The notes: a model not told the origin generated them from the sequence alone. A stretch of 64,000 nt of DNA from Mongoliimonas terrestris (GCF_001927285.1 NZ_MSIG01000007.1:1-64000); one strand, 5' to 3'. Counted from the stretch's first letter, positions 8,100 to 17,712 are shown. Numbers and translations are program-made.

Positions 8100-8566
8100 C
8101 AGTTGATGCCGATCCGCACGATGCCGTCCTGGCCGACCGTGCCGCTCACCACCACGCCGCTGTCGAGGTTGCGCACCCGGATCATGTCACCGGCCGCGCC
8201 GCTCTCCAGGCTCTGGGCCGGGGTGGAGATCTGCAGGCCGCCGTCGACCAGGACCACGGTCACGGTGGCGCCGCGTGCGATCACCGTGGCGGCGGCGGTG
8301 GAGCGCATCGGGATCGGCCGGTTCGGCAGGAGCATCCGCTTGGCCGCCCGGCCGACCACGTCGTCGGGCGAGCGGGCGACCGGGTCCCGCTCGGCCACCA
8401 GGGCGGCGAACAGGCCGTTGTCCAGCATGTCCTCGGTGATCACCTCGCCCGGATAGATGACGAGGCGGGGCACCGGCAGGGTGAGCGGCTCGTCGGCGAG
8501 CGCCGGCACGCCCAGCATCAGCAGCGTCGCGGCGCCGCGCACCGCGGTGTTCAACAGGCCGATCAT
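8099..8566 (-). CDS. flgA: P-ring assembly chaperone FlgA
   Basis: Periplasmic chaperone needed for FlgI polymerisation. The true start is the ATG at 8564-8566 (MIGLLNTAVRG), which gives 155 residues with a signal peptide (about 1-24) and the SAF-like C-terminal domain (residues about 30-155: YPGEVITEDMLDN, GATVTVVLVDGGLQISTPAQSLESGAAGD, and the ending GIVRIGIN). The frame stays open far upstream but that part is flgG antisense-style noise. It is short compared with enterobacterial FlgA (about 220 residues), as is usual in alphaproteobacteria. Confidence 0.94.
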   Translation of the reverse strand: MIGLLNTAVRGAATLLMLGVPALADEPLTLPVPRLVIYPGEVITEDMLDNGLFAALVAERDPVARSPDDVVGRAAKRMLLPNRPIPMRSTAAATVIARGATVTVVLVDGGLQISTPAQSLESGAAGDMIRVRNLDSGVVVSGTVGQDGIVRIGIN

Positions 8567-8586
8567 CGGCGTTTCTCCTCCGGCGG

Positions 8587-9375
8587 TCAGCGCAGACCCT
8601 TGCTGACGACCCCGGCCATTTCGTCGGATGCCTGGATCACCTTCGAGTTCATCTCGTAGGCGCGCTGGGCGGCGATGAGTTCGGTGATCTCCTTCACCGG
8701 GTCGACATTGGAGGCCTCCTTGAAGCCCTGGCGCACCCGTCCGAAGCCGGGGTCGCCGCCGAAGCCCGCGATGGGCGCGCCGGAGGCGCCGGTCTCGCGG
8801 AAGAGATTGCCGCCGAGGGCCTCCAGGCCCGTGTCGTTGATGAAGACCGCGAGGTTGAACTGGCCGAGCTCCAGCGGCACCCGGCCGTCGCCGTAGCGGG
8901 CGAACACGCGGCCGGTCTCGTTCACGGTCACGCCCACCGCGTCGGGCGGCACCGTGATGGCCGGGTCCACCACATAGCCGTCCGCGGTCACCACCTGGCC
9001 GGCGTCGTTGGTGTTGAAGGTGCCGGCGCGGCTGTAGAGCATCTCCGCGTTGGGGCCGACCACCTGGAACCAGCCGCGCCCGTCGAGGGCAAGGTCCAGC
9101 GGGTTGTCGGTCTGGGCGAGCGAGCCTTGCCGGTGCAAGGTGCGGATCGCCACCGTGCGGGTGCCGAGGCCGATCTGCGCGCCCTCCGGCACCTCCCCCT
9201 CGGCGCCCCCGTTCGGCACGCCCTGGAGGCGTTCGGTCTGGTAGATCAGGTCGGAGAACTCCGCCTGCGCCCGCTTGAAGGCGGTGGTGTTGATGTTGGC
9301 GATGTTGTTGGCGATGACCTCGACGTTGGTCTGCTGGGCCGCCATGCCCGTCGCCGCGATGGCCAGGGATCTCAT
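8587..9375 (-). CDS. flgG: Flagellar distal rod protein FlgG
   Basis: Distal rod subunit, 262 residues, the standard FlgG length. The N-terminus shows the rod/hook motif ([25 protein letters not shown]), the middle has the FlgG/FlgE beta-domain ([20 protein letters not shown]), and the C-terminus has the coiled-coil-forming [27 protein letters not shown]. It is followed closely by flgA and preceded by fliE. Confidence 0.98.
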   Translation of the reverse strand: MRSLAIAATGMAAQQTNVEVIANNIANINTTAFKRAQAEFSDLIYQTERLQGVPNGGAEGEVPEGAQIGLGTRTVAIRTLHRQGSLAQTDNPLDLALDGRGWFQVVGPNAEMLYSRAGTFNTNDAGQVVTADGYVVDPAITVPPDAVGVTVNETGRVFARYGDGRVPLELGQFNLAVFINDTGLEALGGNLFRETGASGAPIAGFGGDPGFGRVRQGFKEASNVDPVKEITELIAAQRAYEMNSKVIQASDEMAGVVSKGLR

Positions 9376-9388
9376 CGGTCAAGGCTCC

Positions 9389-9691
9389 TCAGATCGGCAT
9401 CCGGGTGATGTCCTGGTAGGCGGCGATCGCCCGGTCGCGCACGGCGACGCCGGTCTGGAGGGTGAGTTCGGCGGCCATCACGGCCTGCGTCACCTCCTGG
9501 GCCGAGGCCTTGCCGTTGAGACCGGCGAGGCTGACGCTCTCGGCGGTGCGCAGCTGGTCGTAGGCCGCGCTCGCCACCTCGCGGAACACCTCGCCGAAGC
9601 TGGCCTGCGGCGCGCCCGGTGTCTGCACGGGGGCCGCCTGGCCCACGGTGCCGGACAGCTGGCGGAATACCTTCATCACGGATTCGATCAT
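9389..9691 (-). CDS. fliE: Flagellar hook-basal body protein FliE
   Basis: Rod-MS-ring adaptor of 100 residues, the standard FliE size. The C-terminal half (TAESVSLAGLNGKASAQEVTQAVMAAELTLQTGVAVRDRAIAAYQDI, shown here by its key elements SLAG, EVTQAV, ELTLQ, VRDR, AYQDI) is the FliE signature. The start at 9689-9691 overlaps the flgC stop as ATGA, which decides it against longer upstream readings. Its partner FliF is not in this window. Confidence 0.95.
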   Translation of the reverse strand: MIESVMKVFRQLSGTVGQAAPVQTPGAPQASFGEVFREVASAAYDQLRTAESVSLAGLNGKASAQEVTQAVMAAELTLQTGVAVRDRAIAAYQDITRMPI

Positions 9692-10110
9692 GATCCACTC
9701 CTCATGAGGTCGATGATGCGCATCGTCATCGTGCGCGCCTGTTTCATGACCTCCAGATTGGCCTCGAAGGTGCGGTTGGCCTCGCGCATGTCGGCGAGCT
9801 CCAACAGCGGGTTGACGTTGGGAAGCTTGACGTAGCCGTCCGTGTCGGCGGCCGGGTGTCCGGGGTTGTGCACCCGCTGGAACGGCTCCGGGTCGCGGCC
9901 GATGTCGCCGACCCGGACGAGGTTCGCCTGGACGAGGCGGTCGAACTCGTTGGTGAACGAGATCATCTTGCGCCGGTAGGGGTCGCTGCCGGGGGTCGTG
10001 CCGGTCGACTGGGCGTTGGCGAGGTTCTCCGAAACCACGCGCAGGCGCGTCGACTGCGCCCGAAGCCCGTGGGCGGCGATCTGCATGGTGGCGTTGAGCG
10101 GATCCTGCAT
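9688..10110 (-). CDS. flgC: Flagellar proximal rod protein FlgC
   Basis: Proximal rod subunit, 140 residues. It has the N-terminal rod motif (AAHGLRAQSTRLRVVSENLANAQS), the FlgC-specific YVKLPNVNPLLELADM followed by a C-terminal helix (REANRTFEANLEVMKQARTM). It sits between flgB and fliE with ATGA coupling to fliE. Confidence 0.98.
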   Translation of the reverse strand: MQDPLNATMQIAAHGLRAQSTRLRVVSENLANAQSTGTTPGSDPYRRKMISFTNEFDRLVQANLVRVGDIGRDPEPFQRVHNPGHPAADTDGYVKLPNVNPLLELADMREANRTFEANLEVMKQARTMTMRIIDLMRSGS

Positions 10111-10113
10111 CGG

Positions 10114-10494
10114 TCAGCCTCGGGTGGTCATGAGCAGCATGCGGTGGAAGGTGCGCATCGACGCGGTGGCGAGGTTCTGCTCCTCGGCGACCCGGGCCTG
10201 CTTGATCATCTCCTGCTCCAGCGAGACCGAGTTGCCCGACGCCGACACCGCCCAGGCGCTCGTGTCGGCGCTCACGTCCTCCTCCACGCCGGACCGGCCG
10301 CCGGTCATGTGGAGCGGCCGGGTCACGGCCATCTTCAGCCGGTAGCGCCGCAACTCCTCGCTGAAGGGCTCGATCTCCAGGGCGCGGAAGCCCGGCGTGT
10401 TGGCGTTCGCCACGTTCTCGGCGACCGCCGCCTGGCGGGTGGAGAGCCACGAGAGCTTCTCGAACCCGAGCTTGAAGAGAAATATGGGCTCCAT
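10114..10494 (-). CDS. flgB: Flagellar proximal rod protein FlgB
   Basis: Proximal rod subunit, 126 residues. The N-terminus (KLSWLSTRQAAVAENVANANTPGFRA, about 13-38) is the rod-protein motif, and the C-terminus (QEMIKQARVAEEQNLATASMRTFHRML) is the FlgB helix. Three bases separate it from flgC. The 142 bases upstream to fliI contain no gene. Confidence 0.97.
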   Translation of the reverse strand: MEPIFLFKLGFEKLSWLSTRQAAVAENVANANTPGFRALEIEPFSEELRRYRLKMAVTRPLHMTGGRSGVEEDVSADTSAWAVSASGNSVSLEQEMIKQARVAEEQNLATASMRTFHRMLLMTTRG

Positions 10495-10636
10495 CGCCTC
10501 GCCTCACCGGTCTCATCTGCGGGCACTATGGCGGCACCACCTTGTCCGAGGCTGGCCCGCCCGCTCCCCCGGCCATCCCCTGGTTTGCCCGCGCCTTTGA
10601 CCCAACCGGCCCGAGCACCGGCACGGCCGGCGGCGC

Positions 10637-11968
10637 TCAGGTGAGCGCGGCCGCGAGCTCCCGGTAGGCGTCCGTCGAGGGCGGGTCCGACGGGGCCGGA
10701 TTGAGCGCGTCGTAGAGGCGCGGCACCAAGGCCAGGGCCTGGTCGAGGTCCGGATCGTTGCCGGGCGTATAAGCCCCCATGGCGCGGAGGTCGCGGCTGT
10801 CCTCGTAGCGGGCGATCAGGCCGCGCAGGCGCGTGGCGAGCTTCTGCTCGTCCACCGTGCGGGCCTTGGCCGAAAGGCGCGACACCGACTTCAGCACGTT
10901 CACGGCCGGAAACCGGCCGGCCTCGGCGATCGCCCGGTCGAGCACGATGTGGCCGTCGAGAATGCCCCGGATGGCGTCCGCGACCGGGTCGTTGTGGTCG
11001 TCGCCGTCGACCAGCACCGAGATCACCGCCGTGATCGAGCCCGCGCCCGGACCGCCCGGGCCGGCCCGCTCCATCAGGAGGGGCAGTTCGGTGAAGACGC
11101 TCGGCGGATAGCCCCGGCTCACCGGCGGCTCGCCGGCGGCGAGCGCCACGTCGCGGGCGGCGTGGGCGAAGCGGGTGGCGCTGTCGACGACGAGGAGCAC
11201 CCGCTCGCCCCGGTCGCGGAAGTATTCCGCCACCGTCATGGCGGTGGCGGCGGCGAGCCGGCGGCGCATGGGGCTCTCGTCCGCCGTGGAGACGATCGCC
11301 ACGGCCCGGTCGCGGTTCAAGGCGAGCGCGTCCTCCACGAACTCGCGCACCTCCCGGCCGCGCTCGCCGACGAGGGCCACCACGATGGTGTCGAACGAGG
11401 CGGCCGCCGCCAGCATGGACAGGAGCGTCGTCTTGCCGACGCCGGAGCCGGCGAAGACGCCGATCCGCTGGCCGGCGCAGAGCGGCGTGAAGAGGTCGAT
11501 CACCCGAAGGCCCGTCCGGACCGGCTCCTGCACCCGCTCGCGGTGCACCGCGGCCGGCGGGGCTGCTCGCAGCGCGCGGGCTTCGGCGCCGACGGAGAGC
11601 GGCCCGAGGCCGTCCAGCGGCGCCGCGAAGACGTCGAGGATGCGGCCGCGCCAGGACGGGTCGGGGTGGATCCGAAGGTCGCCCAGCCGGTGGACCGGGT
11701 CGCCGATGCGCACGTCGATGCGGGTGTCGAACGGCTTGACCACCGCCACGCCCGCGTCGATCCGCACCACCTCGCCGGCGGCCACGCGGTCGCCGATCGC
11801 GCAGCCGAGCCGCTCCTGCAGCCGCACGAAGCGGGAGACGCCCGCCACCGTGAACGAGGACGGGCGCACGTCCACCACCCGCCCGGAGATCGAGAGCGCG
11901 GGTTCCGCCGCCATGGCTGTCATGGCGTCGGCGAGGCGGCCGAGGTGGCCGGCCGGCGCGCCGGTCAC
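10637..11968 (-). CDS. fliI: Flagellar export ATPase FliI
   Basis: Cytoplasmic hexameric ATPase that energises flagellar substrate export. The 443 residues show the F1-beta-like fold: Walker A AGSGVGKTT (about 175), a catalytic-region GERGREVREF, Walker B VLLVVDSATRFAHA (about 255), and the FliI/YscN segment GGPGAGSITAVISVLVDGDDHNDPVAD. The start is a GTG that overlaps the flgF stop (GTGA at 11965-11968). No FliH homologue is evident next to it. Confidence 0.98.
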   Translation of the reverse strand: MTGAPAGHLGRLADAMTAMAAEPALSISGRVVDVRPSSFTVAGVSRFVRLQERLGCAIGDRVAAGEVVRIDAGVAVVKPFDTRIDVRIGDPVHRLGDLRIHPDPSWRGRILDVFAAPLDGLGPLSVGAEARALRAAPPAAVHRERVQEPVRTGLRVIDLFTPLCAGQRIGVFAGSGVGKTTLLSMLAAAASFDTIVVALVGERGREVREFVEDALALNRDRAVAIVSTADESPMRRRLAAATAMTVAEYFRDRGERVLLVVDSATRFAHAARDVALAAGEPPVSRGYPPSVFTELPLLMERAGPGGPGAGSITAVISVLVDGDDHNDPVADAIRGILDGHIVLDRAIAEAGRFPAVNVLKSVSRLSAKARTVDEQKLATRLRGLIARYEDSRDLRAMGAYTPGNDPDLDQALALVPRLYDALNPAPSDPPSTDAYRELAAALT

Positions 11969-12690
11969 GAGGCGGCGCCCAGTTCACGTACCACGCGGCC
12001 CTGGGTGGACTCGGCGGTTTCCAGCGCCGAGGCGGCGGCCTCGAAGGCGCGCTGGACCATGATCAGACGGGTCATCTCCAGCACGGGCGAGACGTTGGAG
12101 GTCTCCACGAAGCCCTGGTGCACGCTGATGCCGGCGAAATCCGTCACCGGCTGTCCGGGCTGGTCGGACACCACCGCGGAATTCTCCGACCGGGTCAGCA
12201 CCGCGTCCGCCGGTAGTTGGAAGAGGCCGATGGACCCGGTGCGCTGCCCGGCCTGGAGGATCTGCCCCTGGCTGCCGATGGTCGGCGGCCCGCCCGCCGG
12301 GTCGATCTCGATCCGCTGGCCGCCGGCGTCCACCACCGGATGGCCGAGCAGCGTCACCAGGCCGCCGGCGGCGTCCAGCTTGAAGCGGCCGTCGCGGGTG
12401 TAGACGAGACCGTTCGGCGTCTGGACCCCGAGCCAGGCGTTGCCCGTGATGGCCACGTCCAGTTCGTTGCCGGTCGGGTTGAGGCCCCCTTCGGCGCGAT
12501 CGATGAAGATGTCGCCCTCGCTCACATAGTCGACCTGATTGTCGCCCTGGCCTTTGAGGACGGCCTCGAAGCGCACGGCGTCGGACTTGAAGCCGACCGT
12601 GTTGATGTTGGCCATGTTGTTGGCGATGGTGACCATGCGCCGCTCCAGGGCCATCTGGCCGGAGAGCGCGATATAGCTTGCGACCGACAT
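11965..12690 (-). CDS. flgF: Flagellar proximal rod protein FlgF
   Basis: Rod subunit of 241 residues. It carries the family N-terminus (LSGQMALERRMVTIANNMANINTVGFKSDAVRFE), the beta-domain (WLGVQTPNGLVYTRDGRFKLDAAGGLV), and the C-terminal SNVSPVLEMTRLIMVQRAFEAA helix. FlgF is shorter than FlgG as expected. It precedes fliI in the operon. Confidence 0.97.
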   Translation of the reverse strand: MSVASYIALSGQMALERRMVTIANNMANINTVGFKSDAVRFEAVLKGQGDNQVDYVSEGDIFIDRAEGGLNPTGNELDVAITGNAWLGVQTPNGLVYTRDGRFKLDAAGGLVTLLGHPVVDAGGQRIEIDPAGGPPTIGSQGQILQAGQRTGSIGLFQLPADAVLTRSENSAVVSDQPGQPVTDFAGISVHQGFVETSNVSPVLEMTRLIMVQRAFEAAASALETAESTQGRVVRELGAAS

Positions 12691-12693
12691 GGG

Positions 12694-13956
12694 TCAGCGT
12701 CCTCCAAGGCGCAGCGATTGCAGGGAGAGCAGGAGGCTCTCCGTCGCGGCGCCGGTTTCGTTGGTGAAGAGCGCCAGGGCCGGGCTCGTCGGGCCGCTGG
12801 ACGCGCCGGCGTCGCTGACGCTCCACCGCGCGACGAAGCGGTTGACGAAGGCGTCGAGCGCCCGCGTGTCGCGCTGCAGGGTCGCCGGGTCGAACTTGCC
12901 GGCGAGCGCGCGCACCTGGCCGTCGAGACTGCTGCGGGCGGTGTCGGCGGAAAGCCCGACGGCCGTGCGGACCACCGTGGCGAGCGCCGGCTCGGCCAGG
13001 AACTTCATGATGTTGTTGGCCTTCACGGCCTCGTCGGTGAGCCCGGTGGCGGTCGTCGGCAGGGCCATGGTGGCGATGCTGCGCCGGAAGTTGAGCGCCA
13101 GGCGCACGCCCTCGTCCTCGTCGCCGGCGTTGATTTCCATCACCTGCCGCTTGTAGGCATCCACCACCGGGCCGCGCACGGTGGAGAGCCGGGTGGCGTC
13201 CTCGCCGAGTTCGCGAAAATTGAAAGCGGTGGCAAGGGCCCGGAACCGCTCGTCCGAAAGGCGCCGGGCGAAGCTCGCCGGGTCCGCGAGGTCGCTCTGC
13301 AACACTTTGCGGATGATGCCCTTGGAGCCGATCATGTCCTCCAGGCCGAAGGCCCGCATGGCGTAGTTGAAGACCCGGCCGCTCTTCAGGAAGTCCTCGA
13401 TGGAGCCGATCTTGTCCACGTTGGCGAGGTAGAAGGCGGTCTCCCGCTGGACCTTCGGGTTCATCTCGGTGCGCCGATCCACGGCGAGCGCGACATTCGG
13501 CGCCGGCGGCGCCTGCCGCTCCACCGCCGCCCGATAGCGCGAGAGCACCGCCTGGCTGACGCTCGTGTTGACCAGCGTGTAGCCCTTGAACACCGGGAAA
13601 TCGAGGGCGGCCGAAAGCGCCAGGTAACGCTGGTCGTCGATCGTCTGGGCGGCCGACGGCTTGTTTTCGTCGAGCGCCCGCGGGCCCTCGGTGAGCACCC
13701 GGCGAAGGAGGCCCTTCGCCCCCGCGGCGTGCTCCAGATCGAACGCCTTCAGCACGATCCCGAGCATCCGCTCGTCGGCCAGGAGCGCGTCGACGCTGGT
13801 GATCGAGGCCGCCCGCTGCTTGTAGTAGGCGGTCTCGGCGCCGATCTGGCGGGCCTTGTCCTCGGCGGACGGCGCGGTGGCGGCGGCCGCCTGCCGCTCG
13901 GCCTGCCGGTCCAGGTCGCGGACGATCATCCGGTAGCGAAAGCTCGTATCCACCAT
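12694..13956 (-). CDS. DUF1217-type flagellar cluster protein
   Basis: A 420-residue soluble protein at the head of the minus-strand flagellar operon, 3 bases before flgF. I recognise it as the DUF1217 type seen in rhizobial flagellar clusters; its function is not known. The sequence shows three internal repeats of about 120 residues: (1) FDLEHAAGAKGLLRRVL...RYLALSAALDF, (2) FGLEDMIGSKGIIRKVL...RFRALATAFNF, (3) a weaker one near 300-395 (FLAEPALATVVRTAVGLS). Each begins with a helix around Y-Y-K/L-x-N and resembles the next. There is no signal peptide or membrane segment. The constant genomic position suggests a role in early basal-body or rod assembly, which is inference. Confidence 0.85.
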   Translation of the reverse strand: MVDTSFRYRMIVRDLDRQAERQAAAATAPSAEDKARQIGAETAYYKQRAASITSVDALLADERMLGIVLKAFDLEHAAGAKGLLRRVLTEGPRALDENKPSAAQTIDDQRYLALSAALDFPVFKGYTLVNTSVSQAVLSRYRAAVERQAPPAPNVALAVDRRTEMNPKVQRETAFYLANVDKIGSIEDFLKSGRVFNYAMRAFGLEDMIGSKGIIRKVLQSDLADPASFARRLSDERFRALATAFNFRELGEDATRLSTVRGPVVDAYKRQVMEINAGDEDEGVRLALNFRRSIATMALPTTATGLTDEAVKANNIMKFLAEPALATVVRTAVGLSADTARSSLDGQVRALAGKFDPATLQRDTRALDAFVNRFVARWSVSDAGASSGPTSPALALFTNETGAATESLLLSLQSLRLGGR

Positions 13957-14317
13957 GGCGCACCTCCGGGCCGGGGTGCCGGACCGGGCGAGGTCGCCAG
14001 GTCGATCGGACGTCGCTCCCCGATGACTGGCCGGGCGCGCCCGACCGGTCGTACCGATCCGGCCGGCGTCGGCCCGTCCAGCGGCAGGAGCTTGCCCCGC
14101 GAGCCTTGCGCCGGGCTTTCCGGGCTGCCGCTACCGGCGACGGTCGATCCCTCCGGGCGTGGGGGGCGTCGCGGGTGGGCGCGCGACGTCTCGTGGAGAC
14201 ACGAAGTCCCGCGGCTGCCGGGCCCCGGCCGGGCGTCAAGGCCCGCGCAAGCCAGCGCGCCTAGGGTCCCGTCCAAACGCCCTCCGCCCCGTGCGGCGGA
14301 TTTCCGGAGGATCCGGC
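13957..14317 (+). promoter_or_regulatory. Divergent intergenic region between the two flagellar operons
   Basis: 361 bases without a credible gene separate the DUF1217/flgF/fliI operon (minus) from motA (plus). The region must hold both promoters. It is GC-rich throughout, and I found no CtrA box, EcfG motif or sigma-54-like site. The only clear element is GGAGG at 14306-14310, the motA ribosome site. Confidence 0.5.
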
Positions 14318-15205
14318 GTGAGCATCATCATCGGACTTGTCGTGTCGCTCGCTTCGCTGATCGGCGGATTCATGGCCATGGGCGGCCATGTGGAAGTGCT
14401 GATCCAGCCGTTCGAACTTCTCATCCTCGGCGGTGTCGCCAGCGGCATCTTCATCATGGCCAACTCCATGAAGACCATCAAGGACACCATGGTCGGCCTC
14501 GGCCAGGCCTTCTCCAACGCCGCGCCCAAGCAGGACTACTACCTGGCCCTGTTCGCGCTGCTCTTCACCTTGATGCGCGAGATGAAGTCGAAGGGGCGCA
14601 ACGAGATCGAAAAGCACATCGAGAACCCGACGGACTCGGACATCTTCAAGGCGCATCCGAAGATCATGAAGGACAGGGAGATGGTCGTCTTCATCTGCGA
14701 CTACTTCCGCCTGATCACGATCGGCAACGTGCGGCCGTTCGAGATCGAAGCGCTGATGGACGAGGACATCGCCAGCGTCACGCGCGACCAGATGAAGCCC
14801 TACCAGGCGCTTTCCTCCATCGCGGACGGCCTGCCGGCCCTCGGGATCGTGGCGGCGGTGCTCGGCGTCATCAAGGCCATGGGCGCCATCGACCAGTCGC
14901 CGGAGGTGCTCGGCTCGCTGATTGCCGCGGCCCTCGTCGGCACCTTCCTCGGCATCTTCCTCAGCTATTCGCTGGTCGCGCCTTTGGCGTTCAAGATCAA
15001 GTATGTCCGCGAAAAGAACATCCGCCGCTTCGCCATCGTCAAGCAGACGCTGATCGCCTTCATGAACGGCGCCGCGCCGCAGACGGCCCTCGAATACGGC
15101 CGCAAGATGATCTCCACGTCCGAGCGCCCGACCATCGACGACGTGGAGGAGAAGTCCGTCAACGCCAGCTTCGAAAACCCGGCCGTCCTGGCCGAGGCCG
15201 CCTGA
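14318..15205 (+). CDS. motA: Flagellar motor stator protein MotA
   Basis: Proton-channel stator subunit, 295 residues, with four transmembrane segments (about 2-22, 32-52, 165-190, 200-225) and the cytoplasmic loop. Conserved Pro residues are seen in [19 protein letters not shown] and the channel region. The GTG at 14318 is chosen because GGAGG lies 7 bases upstream and the protein then starts [22 protein letters not shown] like other MotA. Its usual partner motB is not in this window, as in rhizobia where motB and motC lie in a separate operon. It is the first gene of the plus-strand C-ring operon. Confidence 0.96.
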   Translation: MSIIIGLVVSLASLIGGFMAMGGHVEVLIQPFELLILGGVASGIFIMANSMKTIKDTMVGLGQAFSNAAPKQDYYLALFALLFTLMREMKSKGRNEIEKHIENPTDSDIFKAHPKIMKDREMVVFICDYFRLITIGNVRPFEIEALMDEDIASVTRDQMKPYQALSSIADGLPALGIVAAVLGVIKAMGAIDQSPEVLGSLIAAALVGTFLGIFLSYSLVAPLAFKIKYVREKNIRRFAIVKQTLIAFMNGAAPQTALEYGRKMISTSERPTIDDVEEKSVNASFENPAVLAEAA

Positions 15206-15218
15206 CAGGAGAGACCCC

Positions 15219-16148
15219 ATGTCGAGCAGTTCCTTGAGCGGCCAGGAGCGGTTGCTGGACGCCGGCGGCGTCTCGGTCGACCGCCTGCCGATGCTGAACG
15301 TGATCTTCGACCGGCTGGCCAGCCAGTTCGCCGAAAGCCTGCGCCAGCTGTCCGCCACGCCGCCCTACATCTCGGTCAGCATCATCCGCAACGACCGGAT
15401 CGGCGACACGCTGGAGACCTACGAATCCACCGCCATCGTGGCGGTGATCTACTCGCCCGAGCTCGACGCCCGGCTGCTGCTCGGCTTCGACCGCGACTTC
15501 CTCTTCAGCATGGTGGACGTGCTCCTCGGCGCCGACGGCACCGAGCCGCCGCACGAGGAGGACCGCGCCTTCTCCAACATCGAGATGCGGCTCGCCCGCA
15601 TGCTGTTCGACGAGGGCGCGCAGGCCATGCAGGTGGCGTTCGGCGCCATCATGGCGGTCACCTTCAAGGTGGAGCGGATCGAGACCCGCATGGACTTCGC
15701 CGTCCTCGGCCGGCGCAACAACCCGGCCGTGGTGGCGAGCCTCCTCCTCCAAGCCCTCGGCCGCGGCGGCGAGCTCTTCGTGCTCATCCCGCAGTCGGTG
15801 CTGACGCCCTTCCGCCACATGCTGGCCCGGGTGGCCTCCGGCGAATCCTCCAACGGCGACCAGAAGTGGTCGCGCCAGCTGCAGACCGAGGTGCAGCGCT
15901 CCGCGGTCCGGCTGGACGCCATCCTGGACGAGCGCATGATGACGCTCGCCGACGTGGCCCGCTTCAAGGTGGGGGACGTGATCGAGCTGAGCGCGACGCC
16001 GCGCTCCATGGTCCGCATCGACTGCAACCGCCAGTCCCTGTTCCAGTGCCAGCTCGGCCAGTCGGACGGCATGTACACGCTGCAGATCGAGAACGTGGTC
16101 ACGCCGGACGGCATGTCCGTCCAGGACGTGGCGCTCGGCACGGCCTGA
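15219..16148 (+). CDS. fliM: Flagellar C-ring switch protein FliM
   Basis: C-ring subunit linking CheY to the rotor. The 309 residues contain the middle CheC-like domain (about 40-225: VDVLLGADG, ARMLFDEGAQAMQ) and the C-terminal SpoA/FliN-like domain (about 235-305: VQRSAVRLDAILDERMMTLADVARFKVGDVIEL). The N-terminal CheY-P-binding peptide is degenerate (LSGQERLLDAGG against the usual LSQxEIDALL). The gene lies 13 bases after motA. Confidence 0.95.
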   Translation: MSSSSLSGQERLLDAGGVSVDRLPMLNVIFDRLASQFAESLRQLSATPPYISVSIIRNDRIGDTLETYESTAIVAVIYSPELDARLLLGFDRDFLFSMVDVLLGADGTEPPHEEDRAFSNIEMRLARMLFDEGAQAMQVAFGAIMAVTFKVERIETRMDFAVLGRRNNPAVVASLLLQALGRGGELFVLIPQSVLTPFRHMLARVASGESSNGDQKWSRQLQTEVQRSAVRLDAILDERMMTLADVARFKVGDVIELSATPRSMVRIDCNRQSLFQCQLGQSDGMYTLQIENVVTPDGMSVQDVALGTA

Positions 16149-16258
16149 CGACCCCGCCCTCCCGGTCCCGCCTTCCTGTCCCGAAGACAGGGGCCGGCTC
16201 CGATCCGCATCGCCCCTTCCGGTCCGGCCGACGCCGACCCAACGCTTGCAGGTGAACG

Positions 16259-16615
16259 ATGAAGACTCCCAGCCGCTCCAGCCGGACCAAGGCCGAGCCC
16301 GCCGCCGCCGACGGTTCGACGCTGCTCCTGGAGGACGGCGAGCGCCTCGACCAGCATCTCGGCACCGTTCTCGGCATCCCGGTTGAGATCCAGGTGATGC
16401 TGGGCTCCGCTACCATGCCGGTGGCGCAGCTCATGAAGCTCAGCCGCGGCGCCGTCATCCCGCTCAACCACCGCATCGGCGAACTGGTCGACATCCTGGT
16501 CAACGGCCGGGTGGTGGCCCGCGGCGAGATCGTGGTCGTCGACGACGACAGCTCGCGCTTCGGCGTGTCGCTGACCGAGATCGTGTCGCAGACCGGCCCG
16601 GCCGGCACCCTCTGA
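16259..16615 (+). CDS. fliN: Flagellar C-ring switch protein FliN
   Basis: C-ring subunit of 118 residues, mostly one SpoA domain (about 40-115): GIPVEIQVMLGSATMPVAQL followed by LSRGAVIPLNHRIGELVDILVNGRVVARGE, then VVDDDSSRFGVSLTEIV. It is shorter than enterobacterial FliN, with a minimal N-terminus. It follows fliM after 110 bases and precedes fliG, giving the rhizobial order motA-fliM-fliN-fliG-flhB. Confidence 0.97.
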   Translation: MKTPSRSSRTKAEPAAADGSTLLLEDGERLDQHLGTVLGIPVEIQVMLGSATMPVAQLMKLSRGAVIPLNHRIGELVDILVNGRVVARGEIVVVDDDSSRFGVSLTEIVSQTGPAGTL

Positions 16616-16628
16616 CCGGAGACCCGCC

Positions 16629-17660
16629 ATGTCGGCCACCGCCGCGCTCTCGCCGATCCGCCAGCACCGCCTCGCCGGCCCCGACAAGGTGGCGGCCCTT
16701 CTCCTCGCCATCAGCCCGGCGTCGGCGGCCCGCCTCCTCAAGCGGTTCGAGCGGGAGGACATCCTGAAGATCTCCCGCTCGGCCACCGAGCTCGGCAACG
16801 TGCCGCCGCACGAGCTCGACAAGGTGATCGACGAATTCCTCGATCGCTTCTCCGACGGCGTCAGCCTGATGGGCAGCATCGACGGGGTGGAGAAGATGCT
16901 GAAGGGCGTCCTTGGCGAGGAGGATCTCAACGAAATCATGTCCGACGTCATGGGCAACTCCAACCGCAGCATCTGGGACCGGATCTCGGCGATCTCCGAG
17001 CAGGTGCTGGCCAACTACCTCAACAAGGAACACCCGCAGACCGCCGCCTTCATCCTGTCCAAGATCCTGCCGTCCACCTCGGCGCGCATCATGGGCCTGA
17101 TGACGACGGAGCGGCGCAACGCCCTCACCCGGCGCATCATCAGCCTGAAGCCCATCGTGGAATCGGTGGTGCGGCAGGTGGAGGTGACGCTGCACGAGGA
17201 CTTCCTCCTCAACTTCGCCCGCACCAGCGGCTCCGACACCCACGCCCGCATGGCCGACATCCTCAACAAGATGGAGCGCACCCACATGGAGGAGGCGCTC
17301 GGCGCGCTCGCGGACGTGCGGCCGAAGTCCGCCGAAGTGCTGAAGGGCCTGCTCTTCACCTTCGACGACATCATCAAGCTCAACCCGCGGTCGCTGATGA
17401 TGGTGTTCGACCAGGTGCCGTCCGACCGGGTGGTGCTCGCCCTCAAGGGCACGCACGAGGCCTTCCGGGAGGTTATCCTCGGCGCCCTCACGGCGCGAAC
17501 CCGCCGTCTGGTCCAGTCGGAGCTCGCCGTCGGGGCGCCGTCGACCCAGAAGGAGGTGCTCGACGCCCGCCGCGCCATCACGGACCTTGCCCTCGACCTC
17601 GGCGCCAAGGGGGTCATCGACCTCAACGCCGAGGAGGAGGCCGGCGCCACCTTCTACTGA
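16629..17660 (+). CDS. fliG: Flagellar switch protein FliG
   Basis: Rotor torque protein of 343 residues. N-terminal domain (about 15-110), middle domain (about 120-205, LNEIMSDVMGNSNRSIWDRI, EHPQTAAFILSKILP) and C-terminal armadillo/torque domain (about 210-335) with the characteristic FTFDDIIKLNPRSLMMVFDQVPSDRVVLALKG. Charged residues at the stator interface (R, D, R in this helix) are retained. Confidence 0.97.
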   Translation: MSATAALSPIRQHRLAGPDKVAALLLAISPASAARLLKRFEREDILKISRSATELGNVPPHELDKVIDEFLDRFSDGVSLMGSIDGVEKMLKGVLGEEDLNEIMSDVMGNSNRSIWDRISAISEQVLANYLNKEHPQTAAFILSKILPSTSARIMGLMTTERRNALTRRIISLKPIVESVVRQVEVTLHEDFLLNFARTSGSDTHARMADILNKMERTHMEEALGALADVRPKSAEVLKGLLFTFDDIIKLNPRSLMMVFDQVPSDRVVLALKGTHEAFREVILGALTARTRRLVQSELAVGAPSTQKEVLDARRAITDLALDLGAKGVIDLNAEEEAGATFY

Positions 17661-17712
17661 GGCGGCCCGCTCGGCGCCAGCGTGAGGCCGGCCGGAAGGG
17701 GAGGGCGCATCG

